Below are positions 34,047 through 46,310 of a stretch of DNA of 64,000 nt, piece after piece (within the stretch, counting starts at the first letter, position 1; the number at the start of each line of letters is the position of its first letter). The notes beneath the pieces were generated by a model. It was not told where the DNA came from. It saw only the letters and a program-made list of their open reading frames with translations, and did not search any database. Made by a program: the position numbers and the translations under genes. The stretch spans positions 1,434,001-1,498,000 of the forward strand of contig JAZGTN010000119.1 in NCBI GenBank assembly GCA_037783415.1. Reading direction: 5' to 3'. The DNA comes from Leptasterias polaris (Eukaryota; Echinodermata; Asteroidea; Forcipulatida; Asteriidae).

Positions 34047-34257
34047 TCGAAGTGACACGGACCAGACAATACTGCACTTGAAACTCTGCCTATCAGAAGG
34101 GCTAGTCTTGCCAACAAGTCAAAATCTAAGTACAGGATTGCCCTTATAAATAATGCACTTTCGCTCGTCATTATTGTTGTGAATGCTTATAATGAAAAAC
34201 TCCGTATATATAAACAATCGGTATTAGTGATGTTTGAAGCTTTGAATTGTGTCGGAA

Positions 34258-34360
34258 GAAACAAGTAGACCTAACTAGGCTTATAACTAGTAAACAAGTA
34301 GACCTAACTAGGCTTATAACTAGTAAACAAGTAGACCTAACTAGGCTTATAACTAGTAAA
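34258..34360. repeat. 33-bp minisatellite, three units
   Basis: ACAAGTAGACCTAACTAGGC then TTATAACTAGTAA repeats at 34261, 34294 and 34327 with a 33-base period and no differences. Because 33 is divisible by three, a reverse frame of 126 codons (34171-34551) reads through it as an 11-residue repeat. I regard that frame as incidental. Confidence 0.9.
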
Positions 34361-34916
34361 CTTACGGGTAAAAATATATGTAAATCTCTTTTGGGATGAG
34401 TGTTGGCTCTGAAAAGAGGCGATGTGGTGTTGACGTTTAAAAATGTATACCCCATCAGTCGTCTTTCTCTTGAAGACGAGCAGCTGCTCGAAACGTCGAG
34501 ACCACACCTGCTCTTTTCAGACCCAACACTTCTCCATAAAGAGATTAACACATATATGAACCCGCAAGTTTACTAGTTAGTTACTTCTTACGCAATCGAT
34601 GTTAAAATAGAGAGAGCGAGGGGCTAGTCTTACATTCAAGTCGTTACCTTAATTCTGACTTGCATCTCATACTTGTTTCCATGTCCAGGTCGCGGTTAGC
34701 GAATCCTCAGGTTGATCTCATCTCATACGGTGCTGTTTTATCTTCACGTCCAACACAAGAGGGACTAGTCTTTCAAACAAGCCTTACTTTTACTTCAGTT
34801 CACCCAGATGTCTACTGGACTCATTTCATCCTCACGCCCCTCTTCGGACCATGGGGTAGCTCATAAAGGTGAGTTGATAAGGGATGGTAGAGATGGGATA
34901 GGGGAAGGGGTGTGTG
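34361..34916. other. no gene recognised
   Basis: Sequence between two minisatellites. The word ACGAGCAGCTGCTCG (about 34476-34490) is a 15-base near-perfect palindrome. No exon is supported. Confidence 0.45.
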
Positions 34917-35068
34917 AAGAAGGACAGGTGACTGGGAGTTATAATCTAAGTTATGGAACGTGGAAGAAGGACAGGTGACTGGGAGTTATAATCTAAGTTA
35001 TGGAACGTGGAAGAAGGACAGGTGACTGGGAGTTATAATCTAAGTTATGGAACGTGGAAGAAGGATAG
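34917..35068. repeat. 47-bp minisatellite, just over three units
   Basis: AGGACAGGTGACTGGGAGTT then ATAATCTAAGTTATGGAACG and TGGAAGA repeats at 34921, 34968 and 35015. Units are identical, and the fourth breaks off after AAGGATAG. This indicates recent expansion. Confidence 0.9.
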
Positions 35069-37263
35069 TTTAGAGAATGGGTGTCAGGAAGGAGCAAAGC
35101 TGAGGTGGGGTGAAATTGGGGCGGAGGGACAGTCCCGAGGAAAAGATGGAACTCTGCGTTATACAGGTTCCGGGTCAGGTTCCGGGTCAGAATCGACCAA
35201 TTCCGTTCCCAGGAGTCGGACCCATTTTCAGCTTGACATTTTCAGGTGTCAGCTTGACTCCTTATTTTTTTATTCCACTTTTTTTATTCTCCTTTTGAAT
35301 CTCAAATACCAGAAAGCTGTAGTCGGCACAGTGTTCCTTACTCAGATTCCGGTCACTTCAATCTGAATATCGGATCGTACCGATCCGGGTCTCTGGCACC
35401 GCCTGTGACCCGACTCCGGGACAATATTGCATTATGTTAGGACAAAGGAACCAATTAAAAAGAATCTGTAACTTCAAATACTTACAAATTACTTCTCAAG
35501 AGTGGTGTTAAAGTTGGCGTATATAGGGACTGTGAAAAAGCAAACTGGGATAGTTCTCATGCCGTAAAAGCACACTGTTGCCGCGAAAATAATCGACACC
35601 TTCGTGACAATCCCCAATTCTTTGTTTTGATAGGTTCTTTTGTGTTCGTGGAAATCCTAATTAAGCATTGCCACCTTCCTTTGCAACAATCCTTCACACG
35701 TCCACCAAAACACATCTGTTAAAGTCACATATTCAATAAAAGAAAAAACCCTCAATGGCATGCTTTGTTGACGGTAATGAGACAGGTATTGTTTATATTT
35801 ATAAACACCTAATAACCGAAACATCACAACACGGAACCCGGGACTACGTTAAGTCCGCTGTGTATTACATTAACGGCCTAACACTTCCGCGTTTGCTATC
35901 CCCCTTCAACTAATTAGCACTTATCAGATTAGTTAGCACAAGAAGCGTGAACGATTTGCCGGTGAGAATATTATAACTTATAAGGTGGCCGTGTCGTCCG
36001 TGAGCGCATTGGTTATTATTAGACGCTGTGGTGGTTCCGTGGAATGGAGAAACCAGTGGCCGGGCCGTGATGTAACACTGACTATTGATTTGTGTGTGTT
36101 TTCACTTTTGATCATGCTTTAGTGGGGATCATCTTTTGCCGCCATTTTTCTTTCAAATTTTGTCGATGGATTATATTTTTAGTGAGAATACCTCAGGAGT
36201 TTGGATAGATTGAAGGAATATGGACAACTCTTCCGGAACATTTATATCTTACCTCGAAAAAAATATATACAAAGTTAACCCAAATCTATAAACAGTAGTT
36301 ATTGGACACGGTTTTACCTATATGCACCGATGTGTGTTAAGCACTGTATGATCAGCACTTTCCCTGAGGCCTCTGACCTTTGGGAAAAAAGTCCACAAAA
36401 AGTAGTTTTACTCGGGTGCAAACCTTCATGGTGTCTACGGCTCTAAATAAAAACATCTCACATAGCGGTATACCTATCAAATAAAAAAGAAATCCTTAAC
36501 AAATAATGCTGTTTCATGATCAACTGCCTGATGTTTACATCTTTTGAAATGTAGAAATTATTTCCAGAACAAATGACAAATGCGTGAGCAGTTTCTTATT
36601 GACATACCAAACTCACCTGTTTGCGTTCATACTTTTACGATTCAATAAGTCCATGCGCAGAGTGATCTGTCGACGTTTCTGCCCAATTAGCGCCATCGTT
36701 TCCGAGTAAATATGAAAACTCACTTCGTTTTACAAAATCAATACCTCGCAGGACTGTACGTGGCATGAGATTGTCACTTCCAGTTCACCGGTGTATATAC
36801 TCTACCGTTTTGTAAAAAAAGGCGGCCATTTTGTCCACGTGGTAAAACTGTCGCCTTGAACTGAGCAGGATTAACCATTGGTAAGGTCATAAATGGTTGG
36901 TCCCCCTGTCATTGGACAGTATAGACCATGTGATCTGTGACATCACATGTTTACAAAAGAGCCACCTGCAGGCACAGTTTGTACGCAGCTCAATGGAAGA
37001 AAACAATAGGCCTAAATCTTATATTTTATGGAGATTGCACTGTCTGATTTTTCTGTACTTTTGGTTCGAAGAAAGGGGGACATCTCAAAAGCTGTACAGC
37101 AGCTTTTGTAACTATTGAATTTATGTGAAAATTATGACACAAACTGTAAATTTTCTCATATGGCCTGTGTAGTATCTTGCCCGTCAGGAAATGCATTAGA
37201 ATGTACAAGGTCACTACTCTGTAAACAAAGGTAACATTTTTTATAGTAAGGTTCTGATTTGTT
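35069..37263. other. no gene recognised
   Basis: A 12-bp unit (GGTTCCGGGTCA) is doubled at 35166-35189. An interval at 35870-36080 is rich in homeodomain-type TAAT words and CpG and looks more complex than its surroundings. A 119-codon forward frame (35007-35366) starts in the 47-bp repeat and is not credible. Confidence 0.4.
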
Positions 37264-37330
37264 AATCAAACAAATGAAACCGAACCGAGGCTCGTAGTAA
37301 GTAGTCTGGCCCTTTTAAGGGACGAAATGT
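37264..37330. repeat. fragment of a GAGGCT/TAGTCTGGCCC repeat
   Basis: CCGAACCGAGGCTCG and TAGTCTGGCCC recur in diverged form at 5015-5040, 40975-41015 and 41320-41345, so this is a relic of a dispersed repeat. Confidence 0.4.
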
Positions 37331-38179
37331 CCCTGTGAGATTCAGTGTTCATTGGTGCTACTTTACACAGGGTACAAGACATGCTTAATTTGTTTATTCA
37401 AAACATGAATTATAAACATGTTACGAACTGTTTTTGTAAGTTGCACACGCAGTTAAAACTGAATCATTTCCGAGAAAACATAAAGTGTTTATATAATTAT
37501 TCAGCTGGTGAATAAATATTATAACCGATCGATGTTGGAGGTATTTTTATCACTTCCATGTTCCTTTTATTGGTGCCTCTACTTTATTTACTTTGTTGTT
37601 TATCTATTTAATTAAATTAATCTAATCATATTTCTTGTTTAATTATAAATAAATTTATTTTTATTGCAATTGTAACCTTGGTATTTACTTTTTATACTGT
37701 AATTTTAAAGTTCTCTTTTGCCTCAGTGGAGGCCGTACAGAGAAATAAAATTCATTGTCATCATTCAATTCAAAATTCATCAATTCATTCATTGTTTGGG
37801 AACAACGCGTATAAACTAGAATTTCCTCTGTCTTCTTTTGTATGCATCACGAAACATTGTTACCAACTATCGTATGTGGGTGAACAAAAATAAACACACC
37901 TCTTTAAACATACCGAGCGAGGGACGTTTTAATCACCAACTGATTCAAATGCTATTAAAGTACCGTGAGACATGTTGAGGTAAACCAAAAATTCAACGTG
38001 CAAAAAAACAGCCCATCCAAGCACACTTGCCTCGATTTAAATAACTCGAAATAAATGCTGATTTTATTAAAGCATAACAAATCATTTAATATGTTTTGTT
38101 CTTTGCGCAACACCATCAATGGACATAATATAAGAACGTGCACAGAATACATGACAATACACAAACGGCTTTTCGCTAG
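37331..38179. other. no gene recognised
   Basis: AT-rich sequence, especially 37480-37700, with frames under 72 codons. Confidence 0.5.
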
Positions 38180-38350
38180 TGTTGTTGTTGTTGTTGTTGT
38201 TTATTTGTTTGCTTGTTTTGTGTTTTTGTTTAGTTTTTTTTAAACATGACCAGGATTCTTAATAATACACTAACGGCTTCACATGGGTGTTGTTGCCTAT
38301 TTGTTTGATTTTTTTTTTTTTTTTTTACGTGAACAACTTGGTTTTGGGGT
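38180..38350. repeat. GTT microsatellite and T18 run
   Basis: A GTTGTTGTTG run (38180-38202) is followed by T-rich sequence and eighteen T (38309-38326). Confidence 0.8.
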
Positions 38351-38416
38351 TGGTTTTTTTCAAGTGATGAAATATAAACAGTCTGTTACTTGATCTTCCT
38401 GGCGAACACCACATCC

Positions 38417-38488
38417 ATTGAATGTATCCCCACCCCCCTCTTCCCAATAAATTGAATGTATCCCCACCCCCCTCTTCCCAATAAATTA
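38417..38488. repeat. 34-bp tandem duplication
   Basis: ATTGAATGTATCCCCACCCC then CCTCTTCCCAATAA occurs at 38417 and 38451 with identical sequence. Confidence 0.9.
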
Positions 38489-39238
38489 AAATAGCTTGAG
38501 ATAACAGTACATTATCCTCAATTGTCTGACGATCTTTTCCTTCATTTGACGGTCTTCTCCCATCACTGTGACGGTATTTTCCACTCATTTGACACCCGTT
38601 GACGGTCTTACGCTCTTTCATTCTTCCTACTGTGCCGATCTTCAACCCTCCCAACGGTCTCGCGACAAACCAACTCCGTTTAGCTTCACCCTAAAGAAGA
38701 AGAAGAATTAGAAAACCGCAATTTCAAACACCCCCACATCATCTCGAAATTATAATTCTGATTTACCTCGCTCCGGGGGTGTCGGCTTATTAAGCGAAAA
38801 TTAAACAGTCACTTTGGGTCGTGGCAGTTTGTGTGTGCGGACCGACCGGGTTGATCTGCGCGTTTGGCTCGGGCTAAATTCAAAATGGATGCGTCCTCTA
38901 TAATAACATTGCCTTAAGTGCTGTTTGACCCATAGAAGCATGTTGATCATATTCCACCGGTAGGAATGGATTAAGAATTGTCAGTTAGATTTAGTTTAGG
39001 GATAACTATTAAGTAAGCTTCAAATATTATATCAATGATTAGTTTCAAAGCAGAATGTTGAGAAATATTTCCATCTGAAATATCGTCAAAATATTTCCTG
39101 AAAATAGCATTTGCAATTATGGGTTATATCATGAACGTCAAAGTCACTTTCACTGGTAAACAAATTGTTTTTATAAACTGTTACACGTTGTGTTTACTTG
39201 TAATTATACCAAAATGATAAATTTTCACATGTTATTTG
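38489..39238. other. no gene recognised
   Basis: A short AAG-rich stretch near 38692-38712 is followed by a GC-richer block at 38770-38890 with CpG sites and TTATTAAG/TAAAC words, possibly regulatory. The remainder is AT-rich. Confidence 0.4.
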
Positions 39239-39239
39239 C

Positions 39240-39365
39240 ATGGTGTGTTTCTTGAAAACCTAAAAACTACAGAATCGGATTGAACGCACTCTTCCAAAAA
39301 CCAATGATGTACCATCCCTTTATGATATGTGTCTTGATAACTGGAGGATGGGAGCGAATTTATTT
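39240..39365 (+). repeat. 74-bp minisatellite, under two units (locus 7)
   Basis: Forward units contain TTTCTTGAAAAC, CACTCTTCCAAAAACC, ATGATGTACCATCCCTTTAT and GATATG. Flanks are unique. Confidence 0.65.
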
Positions 39366-39638
39366 ATTCTAACAAAAACCATGACGTATTACCTATTCAA
39401 CCGTTTTAACAAATATGTTTTTAATTTAGTATCCGTTGCTATATTAATAAAACCGGAAAGTAAATGTTTGTGATAATGAGTAGAGTTCCCGATATAACGC
39501 AAATAAAACAACATATCATAACTCGCTTTGTTTTTCGACAGAATAATGATAACAAAGCATGTTTGAAGATTCATACACAAAGTTTAACCCCTTCAAAAAT
39601 ATATTAATAACTTGCGTTCCACAAATCAACCAGTCTTG
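39366..39638. other. no feature recognised
   Basis: AT-rich sequence before the 116-bp array. Confidence 0.5.
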
Positions 39639-39639
39639 T

Positions 39640-40141
39640 GCCTGACTATTCAATATCATCCACTGTGGTTTTGAACAACATATAAACTATGCCAGCCTGC
39701 AATACGATATCATGTGGTGAATGCATCTACACAGTACACAGTCAACCCTCCTACTGTCTGACCACTTAAAATCATCCACTGTGGTTTTAAACAACAGATA
39801 AACTATGCCAGCCTGCAATACGATATCATGTGGTGAATGCATCTACACGGTACACAGTCAACCCTCCTACTGTCTGACCATTCAATATCATCCACTGCTG
39901 TTTTGAATGATAGACAAACTATGCAGCCTGCAATAATATGATATCATGTGGTGAGTGCATTTACACCGTCCACAGTCAACCTTCCTACTTTTGGTGACCA
40001 TTCAACATCATCCACTGTTGATTTAAATGGCAGTTACACTATGCCAGTCATCATGGTAATTGGTCAAACAGTAGGAGGGTTGACTATGTACCGTGTAGAT
40101 GCATTTACCACATGATAACATATCGCAGGCTGGCATCATTC
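39640..40141. repeat. 116-bp tandem array closing in an inverted copy (foldback)
   Basis: Direct units anchored on ATCATCCACT start at 39655, 39771 and 39887 (116-base period) and at 40007 (120-base period, incomplete). The array ends with 40061-40137, which is a diverged reverse complement of the 76-base segment 39805-39880 (from ATGCCAGCCTGC to CTGTCTGACCA). The structure can therefore snap back with three possible partners for one arm. No coding potential. It resembles a foldback element whose one arm was amplified. Confidence 0.85.
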
Positions 40142-40571
40142 AAGATCACATGGGATGATAGTCTCTACAGTCTTGTGCACAGTTGTGGCACATGTTAACA
40201 CAATAACCCTTTGCAGTTGAATGATTTCAAATGATACGATAATTCGCGGGAAAACTGTACCACGAGTAGGAGGATTATAAAATGAAAAAACAGTCCTACT
40301 TCAAAGTCTACTTAAACCAAATCAAATCTGGCTTCAAAAACCTGCTTCCATTCACCAGCCATAAACTTACATAAGAATCTTTCAAATTCCAGTTTAACGG
40401 TGACAATGTGTATAATTTATATTATTATTATTAATATCATTAATTTTCATTAATCGACAGTAAACAAATGTGCCATCCCAGCTCAACATGCTCCACTCTG
40501 TAAATTCACAGTCATACAACGCAAACCTCAACACGATGAGCGCTGCAGTCGATATACTTACACCCCATTGC
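40142..40571. other. no gene recognised
   Basis: Partly AT-rich sequence. GAGTAGGAGGATTA at 40265-40278 echoes the AGTAGGAGGGTTGA word of the preceding array. Confidence 0.45.

Positions 40572-40599
<28 letters not shown>
40572..40599. repeat. T28 run
   Basis: Twenty-eight consecutive T, the longest homopolymer in the window. It could be a retroposed A tail read in reverse, but no adjacent element head was recognised. Confidence 0.95.
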
Positions 40600-40602
<3 letters not shown>

Positions 40603-41988
40603 TCTCCTTCAAACCAAAAGAAGAAAAAACGGGAACGATTGGACCTATTTTGTTCAGATCACCCGCCTTCGACTCCCAAACCCCCCGCTTCATTATGTCC
40701 CTAGGAGACAGGGCGCTAGTCTCTTGATTCAGAAGGGGGGGTTGGAGCAGAGATATAGGCGAGCTGTTTATAGTCAACCATAGTGCTGTGGGGATAAATG
40801 CATGCGATTGGCTTGCGTGTGTGTGTGTGTGCCCGGTCCGCGGGCTATGCTCCGGTTCATGTGTACTGTGACTGTACTATTTATGCCGTGATGATGGCAC
40901 GGCACAATCTATAGCTGTCGACACGGCTACATTCTCAGCAGACATCTTGTTTTGTCCCCCATTCAAATCATTGTAACCAAAGCGAGATTTCAGGGAGGGA
41001 CATAGTCTGGCCCCTTATTGATAACACGAATCAGTATTTATATACACAGAGGGAACGCGACAACAATTTCTGTGGGTTCTCACTTTTAACAATAGACTTG
41101 CCGTAAATGTATGTTTGCGGTAACACCATGTATCTAGTTGCTAGATAGACTTTGTTCTTTGAGAACTTGTCTTGCTATTTATTCTACTGCCGCGGAGTAG
41201 ACTAGACTAAGATTAGTAGACTAAGCCGTATTTTCCCAGTAATACTGAACAGTATCTGCATGGATATTAAATATTGGGAAAGACTGTAAACATGTTTCAG
41301 CCATCTTGTTCCCATTCCATGTATCCAAAACGAGGCTGGGAGGGTAAATCAAGGTTTTCGAGAATATTGACCCATGTCTAGTGGTGCGATCGTGACCCTT
41401 TCTCTTGTGTTGATTTTATTCGTATATAACTGAATTTCTGTTCCTTATTTTTCTTTTGAAAAGTCTAATCGGCTTCGTACTTCGAAGACCAATTCATCAA
41501 AACGTCAACGCTGTTCTCATCTTATCTCACGAACTCCATTCCTACAAGTAGTAACGAGTTCTAGATATCGATTCCTATCTTCAACATGCAAAGCAACAAT
41601 ATTTCATTCAGTCATTCAGTCATAATGGTTTTAAGATCATGCATCACAGCCAAAAGCTGAATTGCACATGATTTACAGTTAAAACAACAAGATCAGTTGC
41701 ACAATAAAAAGTCGCTGAAAATGCTGAAATACAATACACAGAATGACAACACACATTAAAAAATTAAAACTTTGGGGTTCCAAATCCACCTATTGGGAAA
41801 ACCGGGCAACTGCTTCAAAGTCGATGCTCTCAAAAACTATAAAGTATAAGTGTCTGTGTTTGTACTCCCTTTTCAACCATAAAAAGCTGCAAAATACTCG
41901 GCATATTTTTGTGTATAATAATTTAGTGTACTGCGTGCATGTTATGTTTCTACATGGTAAGGTCTTTAGACTGATTTGAATTGAACTT
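40600..41988. other. no gene recognised; two dispersed-repeat fragments
   Basis: A (TG)n run lies at 40816-40831. Fragments at 40940-41015 and 41295-41345 share GCCATCTTGTTCCC-like, CATTGTAACCAAA, CGAGGCTGGGAGG and TAGTCTGGCCCC words with 4988-5040 and 37270-37325. Frames are all under 85 codons. Confidence 0.45.
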
Positions 41989-41989
41989 A

Positions 41990-42190
41990 ATACCTTTAAC
42001 ATTCTTACAACGAATATTGACAATGTACAAATATGCATATTTAAATAAATGTTTACATTTATAAATATTCATATTAATTTGTAGAATGAGTTCTCATATT
42101 TTATTTACTAAATAGGCCTAGTCATATTTTTTAATATTCAAATACGGAATAATCTTTTATGAATATTTACATATATTTATAAAAGTCAGA
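41990..42190. other. very AT-rich segment with short palindromes
   Basis: It includes AAATATGCATATTT (42030-42043) and AAATGTTTACATTT (42047-42060), both palindromic or nearly so, and many TAAATATTCAT words. It could act as a matrix-attachment-like or nucleosome-poor region; that is speculation. Confidence 0.5.
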
Positions 42191-44499
42191 TATTATCTGC
42201 TTTGGGTAATTTAAGAGAAAAGAGCTTTTTTTTAATGAAATAATAAAACTAGATTCGGTGATTTTTTTTTATACGAGATATCTTATCTATACAGAGATAC
42301 TGAAATTTCAAAATTAAACTAATTTAATTACATAGTCTCTTCGAACACCAAGTTTACAATAAGGTTGCCGCCACCGTTTTTAAATTAATAACAATGACAA
42401 TGAATTTTAACGAAATAACCGACATTATGTCACAAAGTAGATCAGAATTGTAAACTAATTGCAAGCTGAAGTCTGGAATTGTATTCTTTTGAGCATGATG
42501 GTTATAGCTGGATTGTGTAAACGAACAAAATTACACACGGGACATTTGTCACATACCAAGATATTTCAGTGAATTCCAAACCCATTTTTGTCTCGCAGTT
42601 TATCTTAAATAAATTTGAAAAAATATGTGACAAAAAGGTGGTAAAAACATACACGGCAACAAACTGTCAATATCACATGCAGCTAGAGATACAAATGGAT
42701 TAAAAACTGTGTTTTCACTTTGCAATATTCTGAACAGAGTAGCGAAATGAAGGTGACAAACTGAGTGGTAAAAAATCCAACACAAGTCAATACACTTGTG
42801 ATGTTGCATGCGCCATTTTGCACTAACGCCATGCCTGTGTGTGTGTGTGTGTGTTCGTCGGTCGCTTATAATAATGCAGTTTGTATAAATTATACATGGC
42901 TTTTCCTACATTCGGCTCGGTCATGTGGACGGAAGTGTAAAAACAAAACCTCATTAATAACTAAAGAGAGAGAGGGAGTAGGAGAGATGGGGGGAGAGAT
43001 CATTAGCATAATAAGATGATGCTTTTTTCCCTAGTGCGGGGTATCCAGGTCACACCAATAAACACACATCATTATGGTAAATAAAAAACACCCCATCGAG
43101 ATTAACAAAACAAATAAACCGCTTGGAAATCACACCGCGGCGTTTTGGGCTCCTTTTATCGCAGTTTTCGATCTTTTCACACACACGGTACTGCAGTCGT
43201 CAGCTGAAACAAAAATTTGCATAAAAATAGCGCCAAAATTGGCTGTTTATTAAGGTTATTGCGTTTATACAAGAACTCGTGTCACCAACAACAATGCATT
43301 GCAAAGACTGACTGTACAACAGGAAGTCTGGTTGGTTGCACTCACACATTGCGTGCGCTTTTTCTCTCATTTTTTCTTTCGATGGGTACCCTGGGTAGTA
43401 GGGATTCGTCATCGCCTTATGACTACCAAATATTCTAATAATGTCATTTTTTTGGTATTGTTGACAAAATAAATAGATGTTTGAATATGAGAAATAGACC
43501 AATATTGATTTTTGTTTTTCATTGACAAAAGGGTCAACGAAAATGTTTAAACGCGTTGAGATTTAACTGGGGATTTTTGGGGTACAGCTTGGGGGAAAAA
43601 TTATTTGTTTTCTTCTGAGTGTTGGAAATGTCTAGGGATAGATCAGTGCGAATTCTTTAGCAGTGCATTGTATCTTTGAAAAATGCGCTTTGTAAGTCTT
43701 ACTTACTTATTACATAAGATGGAAAACTTTAAGGCTATATTTTTGAAATGTTTTACAAACAAACAAAATATCGTTGAATTGAATCGAAAGTGAATCATTT
43801 CTGAGAGAAAATCCTGCAAGGGGAAAAAACCTTTCTAATGTTTTATTCATAGAAGTTGTCGTGTGTCTCAAGACATGAGTCATGACTTGAATGAGTGACA
43901 CATCATTAGATTAAGATGTCACATTAATGTTAACACTGTTTGACATTAACGGGCATCGACGTTGTACACAGAATTTGCATAATGACAGAAACATCGTTAT
44001 AAACGATTCCCTAAATCACCGAAAATTTGAAAACTTTATTAACTCATTGCTTTTACCATGGATAAGCTCGAAAGCATCGTTATACCAGGGCGTTTGCATA
44101 TTAGCATCGCTGTAACAACTTTTCCTGTTGTAAACGTTATAAAAATTAAGAGTAATATTCCAGCTTTCGGTTCTTTGTATCATTTGCAATTTGTTTCTAA
44201 CCAACGTTATATCCAAATGATTATGCCAAAAATGTACCTTGTAAACTTCTAAGTAATTTAGATTTTATAAAGCGAATACAAAAAATCTGATCATTATTAT
44301 TATTTTAAGCATTATTAGCATTATCTATTTTCATGTGTAAAAGGAAAAACCATAGCACGACTCCCCCAATCTATATCTGCCCTTGATACCCAAAAAATAT
44401 TTGAGATGAAAAAGGTGGCCGGCAGGTTTTCACTCTTCACGAGGACCCAATCAGTATCTTCCATCTTCAGATCGTGACAAGCAAAGGCCTCAGTTCTCG
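42191..44499. other. no gene recognised
   Basis: A (TG)n run occurs at 42836-42854. A block at 43080-43265 mixes CpG with TTTATCGCAG and TTTATTAAGG words and may be regulatory. Frames of up to 100 codons show no recognisable domain. Confidence 0.45.
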
Positions 44500-45170
44500 T
44501 TCCCAGTCCCCACGACACCCACACCGGGCGCAGCGCTCGAACTCACGCCGTGTCTAAAGCCCGCCAATCCGGGGCGCGGTAAGTGCCTGTAGCAGCCCGC
44601 TCATCGGAAGAAAAGAAAAAATCATTGCGTCAAAATATATAAAAAGAAGAAGTGCAAAACGAAAGTAGAAGCAAGCTCGGCCAATATTGGGGGGGGGGGG
44701 GGGTAGTGATTATTGAATATGGGGTTAAGCCGCGTCATCGTCAACAACGGAGAAAACCCCGGCAAGGGGGGAAAAGTACAAGCGAACTCGGTTAAAATAA
44801 ATAAAAGGCAGTGCTTTATAGAGGAAGGGGAAAGCTTGGACCGGTACTCGCAGTGCGATATAACCGGGCCGGCTGGAAGCTAGGAAGGTCTAATGTAAAA
44901 AGCCTGGGGGTCTCCAAGCCCCGGTGAAGACAAGAGCTTGAGTGAGAACGATGGAACGAACTGAGAGAGTGAAATTGGGGATAGAGTCCAGCCACTATGT
45001 AGTGGGATGTTTCTGATGACGGGTTGAATGGGTCGGCGCCGTGGTTTGCTGACGGGGCCGTTCGTTTCGAGCCAGCTCTTTCCGTGGGGACGGGCGAAGC
45101 GTTGCTCCGGGGCTGTAGAGCGCTAGTCCCAGGGTTTGACGAGCCGACCTGCGGTGAATAGGCAATAGGG
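44500..45170. other. CpG-containing island with G15 run and a donor-like site
   Basis: GC and CpG rise clearly at 44525-44600 and 44990-45170. GCGCG followed by GTAAGTGCC (GT at 44580) matches the splice donor consensus, and a run of 15 G lies at 44689-44703. The combination would suit a promoter with an untranslated first exon, but no TATA box or downstream exon is recognisable. Confidence 0.3.
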
Positions 45171-46005
45171 CTCGTGCACTATTTCTCTCCCCCCACTTCT
45201 AATTCTCAGAACTATTAAAACCGTACCTCACTCAATAATAACAAATCATACAAAGTCAGCCACTATAGTCTTCATTCAAGAAGTTGATCAAAGTTGACGA
45301 TAATCTCGATATATGAAGGTCACATCACTGGATCAAAACAAACACAACTCGGCCTGTTTTGGATCCCTAATCTCGTTCTTATTCATGCGATTATAATTAC
45401 TTAATTTACTTTGAATTCCATTCAGGCTTTCATAATTCACTTATTATTCGTTAAATCCCCCCCCCCAAAAAAAATATTGACCACCTCGTTTAAATTGTTC
45501 TGATTTCTATGTACAGTTTCCCTCAATGCTGCATTTTGCCTACCATTGTTCTGCCATCCTGTTTTTCTCTTTCTCTGGAAATCGAAGCCCGATGCAGACT
45601 AAAACACCACACACCTTTTTGTGTAAAGTAGAGAACTGGGACTGATGTGTAGACCGTGCAAGTCTCTCGCGTATTCGATCATTTTGGGAACATTTTGGTC
45701 CTACGTAGCCTATACGTTGCTTTAGCTTTAACGCATGAAGGAAAGTAAAAACTCGCGCACTTTAAGGGGTCCCAACTTCCGAGTTCGCGCGACTTGCACA
45801 GTCTATTTCGGGAATATGACATAATGGCTGTAAGTTGCATTGAATTTACATCCAAGACTGGAGTGAGGCTGGGTTTTTGTTAACCCAATTTTTTTTTCAA
45901 AGTCCGTTTTGATGTGCTTCTTTGCCACAAAGGGTATATCAATTTGTACTAAAGATAGTGTGTTAACCATTGCCTTGGTAATATTTTCCATTCGGTGTAA
46001 GCCTA
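45171..46005. other. no feature recognised
   Basis: Mixed sequence with a C/A homopolymer junction near 45460-45474. Confidence 0.5.
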
Positions 46006-46170
46006 CAGGGCCCAATTTCATAGAGCTTCTTTTTTCTGCTTAGCAAAAGAAAGCAGGGTACCACTCGCAGATTGTACGTGTGACTTTGGCTGGTAAACTT
46101 ATTCTGGTAAGCATAATTTTGTTGTGCTTAGCTGTTTTGTGCTTAAACAGCTCCATGCAATTTGGCCCTG
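46006..46170 (+). mobile_element. GGGCCC-family inverted-repeat element, diverged full copy
   Basis: The left end CAGGGCCCAATTTCATAGAG and the right end CTCCATGCAATTTGGCCCTG are inverted. The interior contains GGGTACCACTCGCAG, TTTGGCTGGTAAACTTATTC and TTGTTGTGCTTAGCTG, in the same order as the element at 60432-60629. It is non-coding and MITE-like; the target duplication is unclear. Confidence 0.75.
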
Positions 46171-46310
46171 GTTTAAGGCTAATTGCTCACCTTAAAAAAT
46201 AAATCATAAACAGGCATCTGTTTAACGTTGATAATGTCGTATTAACCAGTTTTGATATTGATTAAAATGTTTCATTTATCTTCCATTTTGTTCAGTACAC
46301 TCTGACAAGG
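46171..46310. other. no feature recognised
   Basis: Short AT-rich spacer. Confidence 0.5.

Noticed and set aside
34171..34551. 126-codon reverse frame with an 11-residue repeat
   Set aside because: The 33-bp minisatellite is divisible by three so the frame stays open; no other protein evidence.
39640..40141. CRISPR array or satellite centromere repeat
   Set aside because: Units are 116 bp, only about three, with an inverted terminal copy and no spacers.
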